From Centroberyx gerrardi (Eukaryota > Chordata > Actinopteri > Beryciformes > Berycidae): 64,000 bases of DNA. Below the pieces are notes generated by a model. It had not been told where the DNA came from. It ran no database searches and worked only from the letters and a program-made list of their open reading frames with translations. Where the stretch lies: NCBI RefSeq assembly GCF_048128805.1, contig NC_136019.1, positions 14,004,905 through 14,068,904 of the forward strand, given 5' to 3'. How positions within the stretch are numbered: the stretch's first letter is position 1; each line of letters starts with the position of its first letter. Shown here in pieces: positions 24,960-38,046 of the stretch. The position numbers and the translations under genes were made by a program.

Positions 24960-25587
24960 ATTAAAGGATAAGGCTGGTGTTTTTTTAATGCATTGCTTAC
25001 CGTCAACAAATCCTATGAAAATAACAAAATCAACAATGCGTTTGCTCTACTCCCGTTACTTTCTGACTTCCCATGTACCGTTTTTAGCTGTCAACCCAGA
25101 AGTCATTGGCTCCAATTGTAAGCTAAAAACCTTGAAATACAGCTCACAAAGACATAGTTTCAATTTAAAAAATCACTAACTGTTACCATGAAAAGTCAGA
25201 CTGTTGTAGTTATTACCAAATCGAATTCAAATGGGAACAAATTCTTCATTACGCCGGGGACTATTTTCGGTGCTACGGAACTACTTTCCTGAGATCGCAA
25301 ATGTCTTTACAGCCGGCTTATTAAGTTGTTTGAGGAAAAAGTCGGCTGGCCTGGTGCATCGTGATGATGAAATATGTTGCCCAGAGCAACGGCATGGCTC
25401 TGTGACGTGTTTTTAATCGTTTTTTTAATACAATGGAGTTCTATGGCTGCTGGGACATGGCTTCATTGGGCACCGGCTACATGGACGAGACTTGTTGGCA
25501 AAACAAAATCATTGCTGATTTTGTTATTTTCACAGGATTTGTTGACGGTAAGCAATGCATTAAAAAACACCAGCCTTATCCTTTAAT
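24960..25587. mobile_element. Non-autonomous DNA element with about 78-bp inverted ends
   Basis: The left arm 24960-25038 (starting ATTAAAGGATAAGGCTGGTG) is nearly the exact reverse complement of the right arm 25510-25587. The 628-bp element holds no gene. It lies about 270 bp upstream of the first coding exon acceptor of copy B. The family is not determined. Confidence 0.75.
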
Positions 25588-26965
25588 GAGATTCACTAAA
25601 TCCTCACCTATGCCAAAGTCCCAGCATCTAATATAATTTCCCAACATAACTTCCAAGCCTTACATTCACTAATGTTTGTGATGCAATGATATTATTTGGT
25701 CAATGTGCTAAATTATTAGATGTAGCTAAGATCACCAAACACACAGTGCACAGTGAATACTGGTCCTAAATGCTTCCCTGATGTGACTTTCTGTCAATAT
25801 TTGCTTTCTTTTTGCTCTACATTATAATCATAAAAACTGTAAAGGCAAATCTGGATTCACTTGATAAGGCATGCGAGGGCCACACCTTGCCCGACCCAAT
25901 TGTTTTAAGACTTTGAACTTCCTCATTCAGACTGGCAACAGGAATTGGACTTTCAATGTTAAGAGCTGTGAAATGTCTAATAACAATATGATTACGAGGT
26001 ACAATTACGAAATCCTGTGGTGGTAAACTAGATATTCACAAACAAAGTGTTTTTGAAGATATCAGAGACCAAATTGTTTTACTTAAGGGAATAAGCTGTT
26101 GACTCTGAATGTTGTTTGGGGTTGAGGTTACATGACATGAAAATAAAAGGGAACACTTTTTTAACAAAAACGTTACTTGCTGAAGTGAAAAACAAAAAAC
26201 TATCCTGCACTAAATATTATTATGTGAGGACATGGGTTGCGGCACCACTTCAAACCATTTGGTAACTTTGTTATTAGCTGCTCAAGAGTGCTTCTTGAAA
26301 AACACGACTTCCATCGGTGTTGGGCAAACAGAATATTCTATGTGTCGTAATTGTTTCATACATTGGCTTCGAAACCCAGTCACAACTTATTAATTGAATA
26401 TTCTTCATCAAGGTAACCATTTCAGCACTTTTAGAATGCTGTGAGGAAAACTGAAATAGTTTTAGAATACACTGATATTCTGTGTTGCTTCTGAATGCTA
26501 AAACTGAACTACTCTCTATATCCTTTGGTCGGTTATAAAAAAGTAAGTAATAAAACAGAAACTAATGAAAAATAAAATTACTGAGGTTAATTCTACTTAC
26601 CATAAAATACAACAAGGATTTAAGATGAATTGCTGTAAATAAAGACAATTGAATTGATCTTTTTAAATACACTGGAAAATCAACCATGAAGGCACATGTC
26701 AGCATTGTTTATCATAAAATCAGGGCACAAGCTGGATTACAACTCTCCTGCAGAATAATAAAAACAAATACATGAGTCATACCCTTTGCTCTCTATACAT
26801 GATCTCAAGAGTTATACAAGAGAAAAGTGAAGCAGTATTATGAAGTACCCTATACAACAAATTTATTTTCAGACAGATGTTAGAAGAATGTGGGAAATGA
26901 AACTTACAGTGTCGAAGTATATTGTCCTCTCTCTCTCTCTCTCTCTACATTATATCCTGTTCTGC

Positions 26966-27239
26966 TGTGATGACCCTCCCACTCTCCTGGCTCTGCATTT
27001 TGCAGGAGCCTGGTGGGTGGAGTCATCATCAGAGCTGATGGAGTGCACCTGGGCCCGGTGAACTCCTTAAGAAGGCCTTAGACTATCAGTGTCTCTCTCC
27101 CTCCTCACCTATACACACCTTTTGTTCTGTTCTTTTGGTTTGATGTAGTTAGTTTACCCCTTAGTTTTAGTTAAATCATTGTTTTAACTCTTACTTTGTT
27201 GCATGGCTCCCTCATTGTTCCTTGAGCCGGGTTGTAACA
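26966..27239. mobile_element. Solo LTR
   Basis: The 274-bp insert starts TGTGATGACC and ends TTGTAACA, so it has TG...CA ends with inverted TGT/ACA. It is flanked by CTGC direct repeats (26962-26965 and 27240-27243). Homologous copies near 2135 and 3485 show the uninterrupted site. No internal retroviral or gag-pol sequence is present. Confidence 0.75.
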
Positions 27240-27243
27240 CTGC

Positions 27244-27690
27244 CTAGTTACGGGAGAGGTTGGATTGGTTGAGGTTGGGCAGGGAGAGGCGTCTGAAGAT
27301 TTTTCAACGTGATAAAGCAGGATAGTACAAGCACCAGCATATAGCTAATAACAATAATTCTGTCGTCTGTGCCTACTGTATATTGGTATAAAACTGTCTC
27401 AGATGTTTCAGCGTCTCTCACTGATTCTCATGTGGAACCATGTCTGTATCAAGATGGGAGGTGGGAGTGTCTGGTGGGTTTGGTTACATGGCATGAAAAT
27501 GTAAGGAAACACAATGACAAAAATGAGTTACTGAAGAGAAACACAAAATACACTTTATCCTGCACTCCATGTTACTATGAGGACATGGGCTGCAGTACCT
27601 CTTCAAACCATTTGGTAACCTTGTAATTAGCAGCAGCAGTGCTTCTTGTAAAACACGTGACTTCCAGGAGTGCTGGGCAAACACAATATG
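27244..27690 (+). repeat. TATA-containing repeat, copy 3
   Basis: TATAAAA at 27387-27393 is followed by the same downstream sequence with small indels that change the reading frame. It is bounded on the left by a solo LTR and on the right by a 982-bp inverted-repeat element. Confidence 0.55.
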
Positions 27691-27699
27691 ACACAATAT

Positions 27700-28681
27700 G
27701 GCCCAATCCCAATGTTGGCCCCCTACGGACTGAGCCCTCAGACTTAATTGACGTCACCTGTGTGCATAGCTGTAGTGCCTGAGTGCGAGAAGTCATGAGG
27801 GCTCGAAATGGTATAGGAGGAATGGGACAGCACTTTGTGGCATCACGTGTTGCCTTGACGATGTCATTTGTTACTATCTCCCGTCAATTAATCAATTTGT
27901 AATTTACTCTTTGTTTGTGCTTTTGTCTAAACAGCATTATTAATAAATTAAATGATGCTAAAATGTTGAATAATTTTAAATAGCCCCAGGTAGGCTATAT
28001 GTTTTGTAACATTGCAAAGTTTATACTGTGCTAATGCATGTAGAATATACTCTTCATTCTACAAGAGGTTAACCTGCACTACATCATTACAATATGTAAA
28101 AAAACGAAAAAGAAACAGTTGGAGGTACGTTGAAAGCAAACAGTACTTTTAATAAAGCTTAATGAGCACAAATAAGCACATTAGAAAGGCTATATTACAT
28201 GCTGCTTATATTAGCAGCATCTAACATCCTTCTTAAACGTTTAGGAAAACTTAACTTTCTTTTTTCTCAAATGAGCTGTTTATTCTGTTTGAATGTTGCA
28301 ATGTTTTCTCTTTTAACTGTATCTTGCATGTAGTTTCACACTTTCATTCCTGTTTCTCTCTAAGGTCTTGTTAATTGTTTTTTGTGGTTATTTTTCCTTA
28401 GTTATGTTTTTTTTTTCTTTTGTATCGGGTGTATTGGCTGATGTTTTCCACATACATGAATATTAACGTCACAAACGCTATGAACTGTGGGTAACTCCCT
28501 CAAGCAAAGTCTACAGAAATGCGGACTTGCTGAAAGTCTGCATAAAGGGCTCATAAAGTCCGCCAGTGAGCCCTCACGCACTTACTGATTTCACAGTGGG
28601 ACAGCCCTGAACCCTCGCGGACTTGTCGGGAACGCGCGTCAAAGTCCGTGAGTCTGGGAGTGCGGACATTGGGATTGGGCC
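27700..28681. mobile_element. 982-bp terminal-inverted-repeat element
   Basis: The ends GGCCCAATCCCAATGT and ACATTGGGATTGGGCC are exact inverted repeats. Homologous sites near 2610 and 3970 lack the insert. No transposase frame is seen, so it is non-autonomous. The target duplication is unclear. Confidence 0.8.
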
Positions 28682-29073
28682 GATGTTTCCATCTGACTTA
28701 CTCTCAAACAATATGTGAATTATACCTGTAGTTGATAGGCAGCACAGAAAATCATGTTTTGGTAAAGGGGAGAAGTAATTTTCACATAATTCTTATTGTA
28801 AGCTATGGTGGGGGATGTCACTTCCCTGAACTGACGGGCAGCATTATTGTTTCTCAGTTTAACATGTTAATATGCTACATAAACAAATCTCTGCTTTGGT
28901 TAGGATAGAGGATTTTCTTTTTATGGAGTTAGGCTTACTTACGCCCCATAACCCATTTCTGGAATTTTCATACATTCACTTGGAAACCAATCACAACTTC
29001 ATCAAGGTAATCATGTTAGACCTTTTAGAGAAAAAAAGTCAGTTACTGACCTCTGCTGGTGGTGTGAAAACAT

Positions 29074-29088
29074 TTAGGGTTAGGGTTA
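29074..29088. repeat. Interstitial telomere-like (TTAGGG)2TTA
   Basis: It replaces the ATCTAGGT/ATCTAGAT found at the same place in units 1 and 2. Confidence 0.8.
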
Positions 29089-30670
29089 ATACATGCATTG
29101 TATCTAAGACAACTGAGGAACTGCCTTGGTTTGACATTAGGCTCATTAAGAAGAGGCTGGACAAGTGCACACTAGGACTATGTTGGAACAGATACTATTG
29201 CCAACAAGCTTATTTATGATTGATAGCATGGCAGGGCAAATAATTACCCCGAGTTCTTTGATAAATTTGGTTCTTCTCTTTGTAAAGAAAGTCAAACATT
29301 TCTCACATTCTGAGAGTTTTCAATATAACAAATTAATTGCAGCATTTACAGCTCCAATGGCACTTAACAGAATTCTCAGTAATAAGATGCGAAACATAAT
29401 TTTCTCTTATAACTATGCAATATTAAAATCTGCCATCAAACCATTGATACGTAAAAAGTAAAAAAAAAAAACATAAGACATGAAGCTTACTACTACCATT
29501 TTCATTCATTCAGCTTTTCTCTCAATATATACATAACACTGAATTATGTATTTATTCTAAATAGTATATATTATTACTGTTGTTTGGACCTGTAATTGTA
29601 GCGCTCCCATTAGACTAATCAGTGTAATTTTGAAAATGCTGGAGTGCAGAAACACTTATTCAACAATTATATTGAAGAAGAGTTCAATGCAACTCTTCAA
29701 TAAGTGCTCAGTTGGGTTAAGATCTAGGCCAGTCAGAAATGATGCAAAATTACACTGATTGGTCCAAGGGGGGCGCTACAGTGACGGGTCAAAACAAGGT
29801 ACCGTATTTGTTACTAATGGGCCTTGAGGGAGACTGCATCATTGGTGATGGATGATGTGTTTACTGTTGTCTGTTACGGTTTCATTTCATGATTTTTGAT
29901 GCTTGAGAAGGGAGAAATGGACTTTGACTCACTGACATTCTGCCACAACCCTGAAACAAACCCTGATACACGATGAAACACATCGTAAAATCATATTTGT
30001 ACACATTTATTATGATACTCAACAGATTAAGCTTACAGTATATTTTGAGAGTAACATTCAGTATGCTTAAAACAATCATAAAAAAGAATCTGCATGTGAT
30101 AAAGCTTGCATATTCCATTTTTTTTTCTATGATTGGTAATATCATTAATTTAGTATGAGTAGAAGCACTTTGTCTTGAGACTTCTCAGTTTGTTAGTTGT
30201 ATCTAAAAAGAATTTGGTGAACATTCCGTTTTGAATGTCATGCTCTTGCAAGCTGCAGTAATATTTTTAAGTTAAGTGCAAAGATTTGTTCTGATTTTTG
30301 TGTGATATGACAAACAGGTAGTGGCATTTCAGTCCTCGTTATATGTACACTTTGTAGCTTGTATATCAACATTCAGTATTTTCAAAGAAATGTATGAAAG
30401 AAAGGAAAAGCATCTCAACGCTGGTTGATACATTTACATTAACGTCTTTGTTTCCTGCATGTTTGGACAAACAGATGATGTCTTCCATCAATTTTATTTC
30501 TTGAGGCCTTTAATCTTCAACTGTTTCAATGACAGACCAATAGTCAAGGTCCCACTATTGGATTTTTATAGACACACATCAGAAGCCGTTTCTTTATACA
30601 GAGGGGTATTTTTGTATTAGCTTGAAAACAAATGATAAAATATTTCAGTGTTGCACCAACTGCTGTTTAC

Positions 30671-30676
30671 TTTATT
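30671..30676 (-). terminator. lgi2: Candidate lgi2 poly(A) signal
   Basis: TTTATT on the plus strand reads AATAAA on the lgi2 strand, about 1.0 kb downstream of the stop codon. No closer AATAAA was noticed. Use of the site is not shown by sequence alone. Confidence 0.3.
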
Positions 30677-31710
30677 AAACTTGTGAGTAGGTTGAATTTC
30701 CCTGACGTTACCTAAACACAGGTCTTTTCCACTCAATGGAAGAACAAGGGCTTCTATCTACTTCTACCACTTTCACCTCTGGACTAAAAAGGTATGGGGA
30801 TTCTCCATTCACATATTTCTGTGTAAGAAGGCTTCAGCTATAACCAGTCTTCAATATCTAACTTCCTAAAACAACAAACCACTGCTTGATATTTTACTGT
30901 ATGCAATATAATCTATAGCACCTACAGTAACAAATTTGACTGAACAACTACACTCTAAGGACTGGGCTCTCAGCTACTATAATTAAAGGTTTGTGCTTTC
31001 AAGACATTTCCCTGTATGTAAAAAGCAAAGGGGTGTGATAGATTATCACGGCCAGAAGGGGGCATGGTAGGCCCATCACAACACAGTACCCCAGTGCAGA
31101 TAAGGCAACATACTGTACATTACCACAGGGTATGAGGACATGAGGTAAGTGGTACATGGATGAGCAACCACACTCCTTACTACCTCAGCTGCCCCAAATC
31201 TTAAGCAGAGTTAGACAAACTGAGTAATATTATCTGTCTCTCAGGTCCTGGTGTATACTTTTTTCTTGTATAAAACAATAAGCACAGGGGATATTAAACT
31301 GATTGCAAAATACATCCAAGAACAGCACAAATTCTATTTCAAATCTTTCCACACACTGGAATGTGAGCTGGATTTTTAGGACAACACAAACTGCCTTGTC
31401 CGATTGTCCACTCTCTTGACTTGATTCCTTCACAGCCTTTCCAAAGTGGTCAGACCTCTGAAAGCCTGAGAGGCCATGAGAATAGATAACAGGACAAGGC
31501 CCATGAGACAAAGTCAAGCTCAAGAACCTAAAAGGATTCCAAACACTGCTTGGCCCAGCTCTGTTATTAATGACAGAAAAACTACATAGGAATTGATACT
31601 TAACAGTTCATTATATCCCTTCCCTCCCTCTCTTTTCCCTTCAAAAATGTGACTTTTTAGTGGAAGACGTTGGATGCAGGAGGGGCAATAAGGCACAGCC
31701 CCTAACTAAC

Positions 31711-34700
31711 TCACAAGCTCAAGTCAATGATGATGTGCTCAAAGATCTGTGTGTTTCCCTTGAAGCTGGAGGCGAAGATGAAGTCCCTGCGGTCAGTGGA
31801 GACCACAGTGAAGGAGCGTGGTGCCTGGATGTACACCTCCTTGAAGCGCTCAAAGACTTTCTTCTCAGTATCCCACAGGTAGATCTGCGAGAAGGTGTAG
31901 TCGCTGCCCAGGGCCAGGTAGTAGCGTTCTTTGAAAGAGAAGGGCTGTAGAATCATGGAGCCTCGTGAGGGCAGGGCCTGGATCTCCGCAAACTGTTTGG
32001 CACCCCAGCGCAGGACTTTGGAGTCACCGATGTAGCGCGTCATCGCTAGGTAGAGTTCCTCCTTGATCCGGAAGTGTTTCACCGCTACCACATCCTCCAT
32101 GTTGGGGATCTCGCCCTGCAGGGTGAACTTCTGGTTGCTCCGGCTCCACTGGTAGATCACCGGCACCTGTGAGCGACTTGCCAAAATAAGGTGGGCCTTT
32201 CCATCCAAGTCTAGGAACTCAGCATCCGTGTCACGGAACCACTCATGCAGTGACTGGTATGAATAAAAGCCCTTGTCGTTCCACTTGTAGAGGGTGGACA
32301 GGCCCGCTTTAGAGCTGTCAGCAATCACAAAGAACCAGTCAGTGCCAATCTGGAATGCCTCAATGTCATTGGGCTTGGAGATCTTGGACACCTCAATGTC
32401 CTGGAACTTGCTGAACCTGCTCTGGTCCTCATCAAACTTGTAGATATGGGAACCACCAAAGAGCTGAGCCACAATGACAAACACCTGGTTCTGGATAACC
32501 ACTGACTTGCACCCCACAATGGACTGACCTGAAGAGCAGGGAAAAGGACAAATATTGTCAATGAATGATAATCTAGCTAAAAGGTATCCACTAGAGAACA
32601 ATGGGGAAAAATTAGGGCTTCCAAAAGGCCCACAGCAAACAAAATACCTTGCTTCAAGGGAAATTCACTATTTTGGGGGGATAATGAGATAAATGCATCT
32701 TTGAAAGAGGACTGGTCTCACCATTACTCAGACATTCTGTCTAGTAGTAGTTTTAAAAACACAGTTTAACAAATGTCAGTAACATATAAACCAAACCCAT
32801 TCTAATTTTCCATAAATAGTCTTTGATGGGGCAATAACATGAGTGGAAAAAATTAACCAGGCGTTCTGAGATCATTTGTTAAGATACTACCATACCTGTG
32901 ATGTTGTCGTATGTCCTGAAGTTCATCTCTATGTGGTCCCATTGGAAAACCATACAGCTCTCTGCATTGGGAGCAGCAATTGCCACATAGACATCATTCT
33001 TATACGTGAATGTGTCAACAGACAGAGACTCGGATGCCACAGACTGATGGAGGACGAAATCTGTGGAGAGGCACATTTCTGAAATTAATTACGCTTATAC
33101 ACTGACAAAATTATAAAAGCAAAGTTGGCCTGATTGAAAGGATGGAATGAGGGGAAACTAAACTTTCGACTCAAACCAAATCTCAATCGCCCTGCCTTTT
33201 CATGACATTGCTTGCTGTAAGTCACTGTTAAGTAGAACATTGCCTGGTGCTGATGCCAGTTAGAGTAGAGACAATGCCAGCTGGCTCAGGTGTTTCTCAC
33301 CAGTTGAAATGCATTCGTTGTGCAGGCTGGTCATATCATTGAGCCGCTTGTCCTTCATGTCCTCGGGTCCAGCACACACGACATCTGACACTGTGGCATT
33401 GGTGTTCTTTAGCCACGTCATCAGCCACTTGGCACGGCAGTCACACTCAAAGGCATTGCCTCGCAGGTCCCTGCAGAAAGGCATATGTCATTGGAGAGCA
33501 ACAAACTGTGCTACCAATGTAGAAAGCTACAAGGCTTTTTTTTCTATTAGTAAAACTTTAGACAGTATTTCTAATCCTACTGCCTACTTTAGTGAACTAC
33601 TAGTGATTCCATGAATGCATTTGAAAAGTAAGATTTTGAAGAATACTTCAAGAATAGAAAATAGAAATTTCTAAATGGGATCCTGGACAAACTCTTGACA
33701 TGATTCATGAAAAATCAAATCAATCAACTATCAAGGAGATTACATTATTTATTCAAACACATATAACTGAAAGACAAACTTACAGCTCTATCAGCGAGTC
33801 CAGGTCGATGAAGAGATCCCTGGGCAAGGCTTTTATATTGTTATTTGCCAAAGACCTAGAAACAGCACCATTAGGTCAATACAATAAACATTACCCAGCT
33901 GAGATAATCTTTATTCCATTGCAAGCCAACGGAAAATAATGATTTACATACAAAGATACTGTGGGAACATCAGTGTTAAAGTAATATTTAAAGAGATGAA
34001 AAATGGCAATGCAAATTCATTTTTTCAGTCTTTTATATAAAGAAACCTACTTTATAGAACTATTCAACATATTTGAACACTTGTAATGGTTTCTGCAATT
34101 GCTGTATATCATCCTCTGCTAAAAAAAAATACATTTCAACAGATATCAATATTACAAATAGTCTTTGTTTCTAAGTGATGATAATGGTTGGAACATACAA
34201 GTGAGTCAAGTCCCTGAGTCCTCTGAAGGCATATTTGGATGCGGTCTCTACCTTATTACTCTCAATGAACCTGTGGAACATAGCAACAAAACATGGACGA
34301 TTATGTGATCACTTATGAATCCCCAACTTGCGTATCAATTAAAACAATACAGAAAAAGAAGTACTTGTGTATATGAAATAATGCACTTGTGATATTTCAA
34401 TTAGTGAATTTGTTTTTTATTATATTAATGTGGCATGTAACTGCTATAAAACAGTACGCCTCCAAAAACAACAAAATTTCAATAATCGTATCTTGCCGCT
34501 CAGAAACATAAACAACCCACTAGTGGTCAAAATGTAATACACTTTCTATGAACACTATCAGCACCTGTGTTTGAATTTTCACCCCCAACCACATAACCTC
34601 ATGCCCACAACAGCAATCCCAGAAAAGACTTACACAAATTTCTTACACAAAAAAAATGCTACGTTACATTTAAGTGTGCAGATTACCCAGCTACAGTATG

Positions 34701-37086
34701 AGACTACACACTGTTGTGTATGCATTTAGTTATTACACCAGTTCACTGAATGCCTTTGTAACACCTTGATGACAACAAATAGTGTAAAGGTACTTACAGG
34801 TACTCCAGGTGTGAAAGTCCAGAGAATGCATCATCCCTTATATTTGTAAGAGAATTGGAATTCAAAAGCCTGTAATGAATCATGAAAAACACATCGACAG
34901 ATGTTAGCTGCTACGAAAGGAGTAAAGTGTTTGTTCAATGGAAACATGTTTGTATCGGAGGAAGAGGGTATGCAAGTCAAAAATGTCTCAAATTGTGATT
35001 TGGCTTGCCTACTAAAAGGGAACCAATTTTATAGTCAAGACAGAGCAAACTGCCAAATTAACACATGTGGGCTTGTGTATTATTTGACTTCTGCATAATA
35101 TTTTTTTCTTTTTGGCAATATGAGAATCAAAAGATAAAATTTTGGGGGTTTAGTACAAGTAGCTTGACAATGTTGCCATTTTGATTCTTAAGTAGGACTA
35201 CCAGTCACATTTTTCTGAGAATGATTAGTTGAACATTGACCTGCTCCAACTTTAAATGTCACACATGGAGAACAGATCTTTTGCGTTCTCATTGGCATAC
35301 ACACAGAAGAGCCACACGGTCAATGATAATAGCTGGCAGTGGTAGGGCAGCAGGTCACAGACAACCAATACTTCCAAGGTACCAAACATTCTCACAGCAG
35401 ACCTAATTCTCTCAGCCCAATGCTGGAAAGACTGGAAAGAGTAATCATACCAAATGCTTGTTTATTGCCCACAGTGGTACTGCAAAATATCAAGATCAAC
35501 ACTTCTTGCCAAACATTAGCTGTAAGCAAAATACATTCTGAAAATTATAGTTCTCAAAATATAGTTTTGTAGTGAAAAGCGTGCATTTAACTTTCAGATA
35601 TTGATTCTTTGGGGAATATTATGGGACCAAAAAAGAAAAATACGCTGAGATAGCAAATGCACTCTTCCATGAGATGTAGATCATTAAGTGTGTCACCATG
35701 CACTGTGGGCCAATGCTTTAAAGCCCACCTGCCACGCCTTTTGTTTATGCTGACATCACAACAATGAGTACTGGAGTAACAAAGCAGATCGATGTCTTCC
35801 GGTAAGTATGATTAGTATGCTATGGGCTTGCTCTCAAGCTCAAGCCCATTTCCCTTATGGGAGATTGATAATTTAGGAGCATCTTGACAGCTGCAAATGT
35901 TATATAACATCTATAGCATGTCCTCCAGCCCAGTAAGTTGGCCAAGGCCAGGAGCCAGCAATGACATCATGTTATTTATTTCACTCCCAGGTGGCCCAAG
36001 GTGACCACTCTCAGAACTTTTCTCTGCTTGTATCACGGCTATAACATGCACCAAATAGATTTATACCCTTTGAATAGGGTGAATATCTGTTTCAGGCTCA
36101 GGTGGTCCTTAGTTCCTAGTGCGATGAGGCTTTGGAATGAACTCAGTGGAGTTGTTACTGACCTCAATGTGCTTCAACAGTAGCAGAGGACCAAATCCTA
36201 GTTCAGGCCTACTTAATGTTTCTGAATGTTACTGATATAATCTGTGCTTTCTATGTGAGCAGTGTCCTGTTCTTGAGTTACTTGGGGTAATTCAGTGATA
36301 GAGGAATTTCCCATTTTCGGATTTGGCTACTACAATTACTATTACAGCCTGATGGATTTGGCATGCTGTAGCAAGCACCACTTTCAGAAACATGTCTTAA
36401 GGTTGCCCATTGAAACTTGAAATTTAAATGAATGCTAAAATCAATTTGTCAGCTTTAAATGTTCTTAACTATGTGCCTTTGACAAGAAGTTAAGGGCGAC
36501 CCATGAAATCAATTTTAACATAACATTCGTATTGGTATATAATATTGAAGTACTCTTACAGTAGCTGGAGAGACGGCATATGAGAAAACATTGCCTCCTT
36601 GACCTCGGAGAAAGTCCCATTGACGATGCTCCTGAAGGAAAAGCAGAGTCAATGAAAAAAAAAAAAGCAAATTACATGTGCTATTCTAAAATCTGATGAT
36701 TTAAATGAGATAGAAATTGGACTGCATTTTGTTCAAATCGCAGCTCAGTATGGTGTCTTCTTTAGAGGGTTTACATTAGGATATATGAACGTATAGCCCA
36801 GAGGCTATAGGGGGAGAACTTGCCAAATAAGATTATATTGCTGCTCATTATAAATGCGGGCTATAGTCTATTTTTTACTATATACATCATATAGGTAGGC
36901 TACTCACAAAGAATTGATGTCGTTGGGGCTAATCCTTGGGACATAGGAGGACCCGACGCAAATGATAGACTCCTTGGAGCAGCTGCATGTTGAAGGGCAT
37001 CGGAAAACCTTCTTCAAATGAACCGGTTGAGACAGGTACAAGAATGACACAGAAAACAATGCCCAAATCTTAAGAGTTGGCAGCAT
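31711..37086 (-). CDS. lgi2: Leucine-rich repeat LGI family member 2
   Basis: Eight coding exons, the number usual for LGI genes: 37086-36908, 36631-36560, 34869-34798, 34270-34199, 33855-33784, 33470-33301, 33060-32896, 32528-31711, giving 539 aa (human LGI2 is about 545). I chose the ATG at 37086 because a hydrophobic signal peptide follows it ([18 protein letters not shown]). Next come an N-terminal LRR cap (CPSTCSC...C), four 72-nt exons each coding one LRR, a C-terminal cap ([10 protein letters not shown]) and the seven-bladed EPTP domain, mostly in the last exon. The N-terminal string [10 protein letters not shown] points to LGI2 rather than LGI1, 3 or 4. LGI proteins are secreted and bind ADAM22/ADAM23 receptors at synapses. 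The sepsecs gene lies upstream in the same orientation, as in mammals. Whether this is a or b in fish nomenclature cannot be told. Confidence 0.96.
36060..36140 (+). mobile_element. Possible LINE C-terminal remnant in lgi2 intron 2
   Basis: A short plus-strand frame reads [13 protein letters not shown], which resembles the conserved xxVPxAxxLWNSL end of LINE reverse transcriptases. Only this motif supports it. Confidence 0.35.
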
Positions 37087-38046
37087 CTTTCTTGTCGGGC
37101 TTGCATGTGTGAGGTTTGCTGAGAACACCGAGGCAGATGGCACCGCGTTTACACCCTGCACCATGAAATGCTGCACTGGATCCCTGACATCAGCAAATCA
37201 GCTGCAGCTCCCCTTCGTCCAATTTAATTATTTATTAAGCCAGAGCTTCAGTATAAGTGTTGGTTAAACATCCTTGCGCTATGCATCGAAAAGAAGATAT
37301 TATTAGGCTCCTTATGGCTATCCACAGCCGATCTATTAACCCGTGCATTTCACATATACTTCAGACTGTTTAGAGAGATGCTTCAAAACATAGGAAAGCT
37401 GATGGCATTCATTCGAAATATATTTTGAATATATTTTCAGATAACCTATATGTTGTCAATAGCGCATAGGGAGAAAATGTAGTCTATTTCCAGTTTTCCA
37501 AAATATATTTCGAATGAACGTCATCTACATATACAAATACATTTTTGGCCAAATTTTACATAGTTTGAAACATATCTCTAAACATATTCTAGGAATGTTT
37601 TAACGGTATGCGTTTGCTCAAAAGATTTAGAAGTAAAGACAGATGGCAGACACCCTCTGATAGTCACTTATGGGAGACATCAGGAACTGATTCATATAGT
37701 TTTATTAGAAAAACTAATTACAGTAGGCTACAGTATTCCCTATATTAAAACAGAAGCCAGCACGATGAAGCCCACACCTCTTGGCTCACATGCGCATAAC
37801 TGCAGCACCATGGACAGCGCCTCTGTGACAACTAATAGGCCGGTCCACGATCCACGCAGACCTCCTCAGGATAACTTGTTTTGGTTTAAACAGGTACATC
37901 TATCTACTGTGTCTACCGGGATGACTGTGGGCTGTATACAGTCCGAGAGTTAAATGTATAGGGCTACACTTCTATAACAGAGTTAACATGAGATCAGGTC
38001 CACACTGTTACATAATTCAGCAGTTGAGAAGGCTAACTGGGACCCA

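Larger units (their letters stand above)
12288..26719. repeat. Segmental duplication unit 2
   Basis: This unit repeats unit 1 but lacks the lgi2 3'-flank copy. It carries an L2 element inside a minisatellite and contains the intact ankyrin-kinase-KEN gene. Its right edge is set where the ACAACTCTC(A/C)TGCAGAATAA sequence recurs at about 26730. Confidence 0.72.
26720..31692. repeat. Segmental duplication unit 3 (no gene copy)
   Basis: The flanking DNA of units 1 and 2 occurs a third time and runs directly into the lgi2 3' UTR. Positions 29840-30635 are nearly identical to 770-1567, and 30830-31692 to 4100-4960. No ankyrin-kinase-KEN exon was found in this unit. It contains a solo LTR and a 982-bp inverted-repeat element. 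Confidence 0.75.

Noticed and set aside
26720..31692. A third ankyrin-kinase-KEN gene in unit 3
   Set aside because: No ankyrin, kinase or KEN exon found on either strand in this unit.
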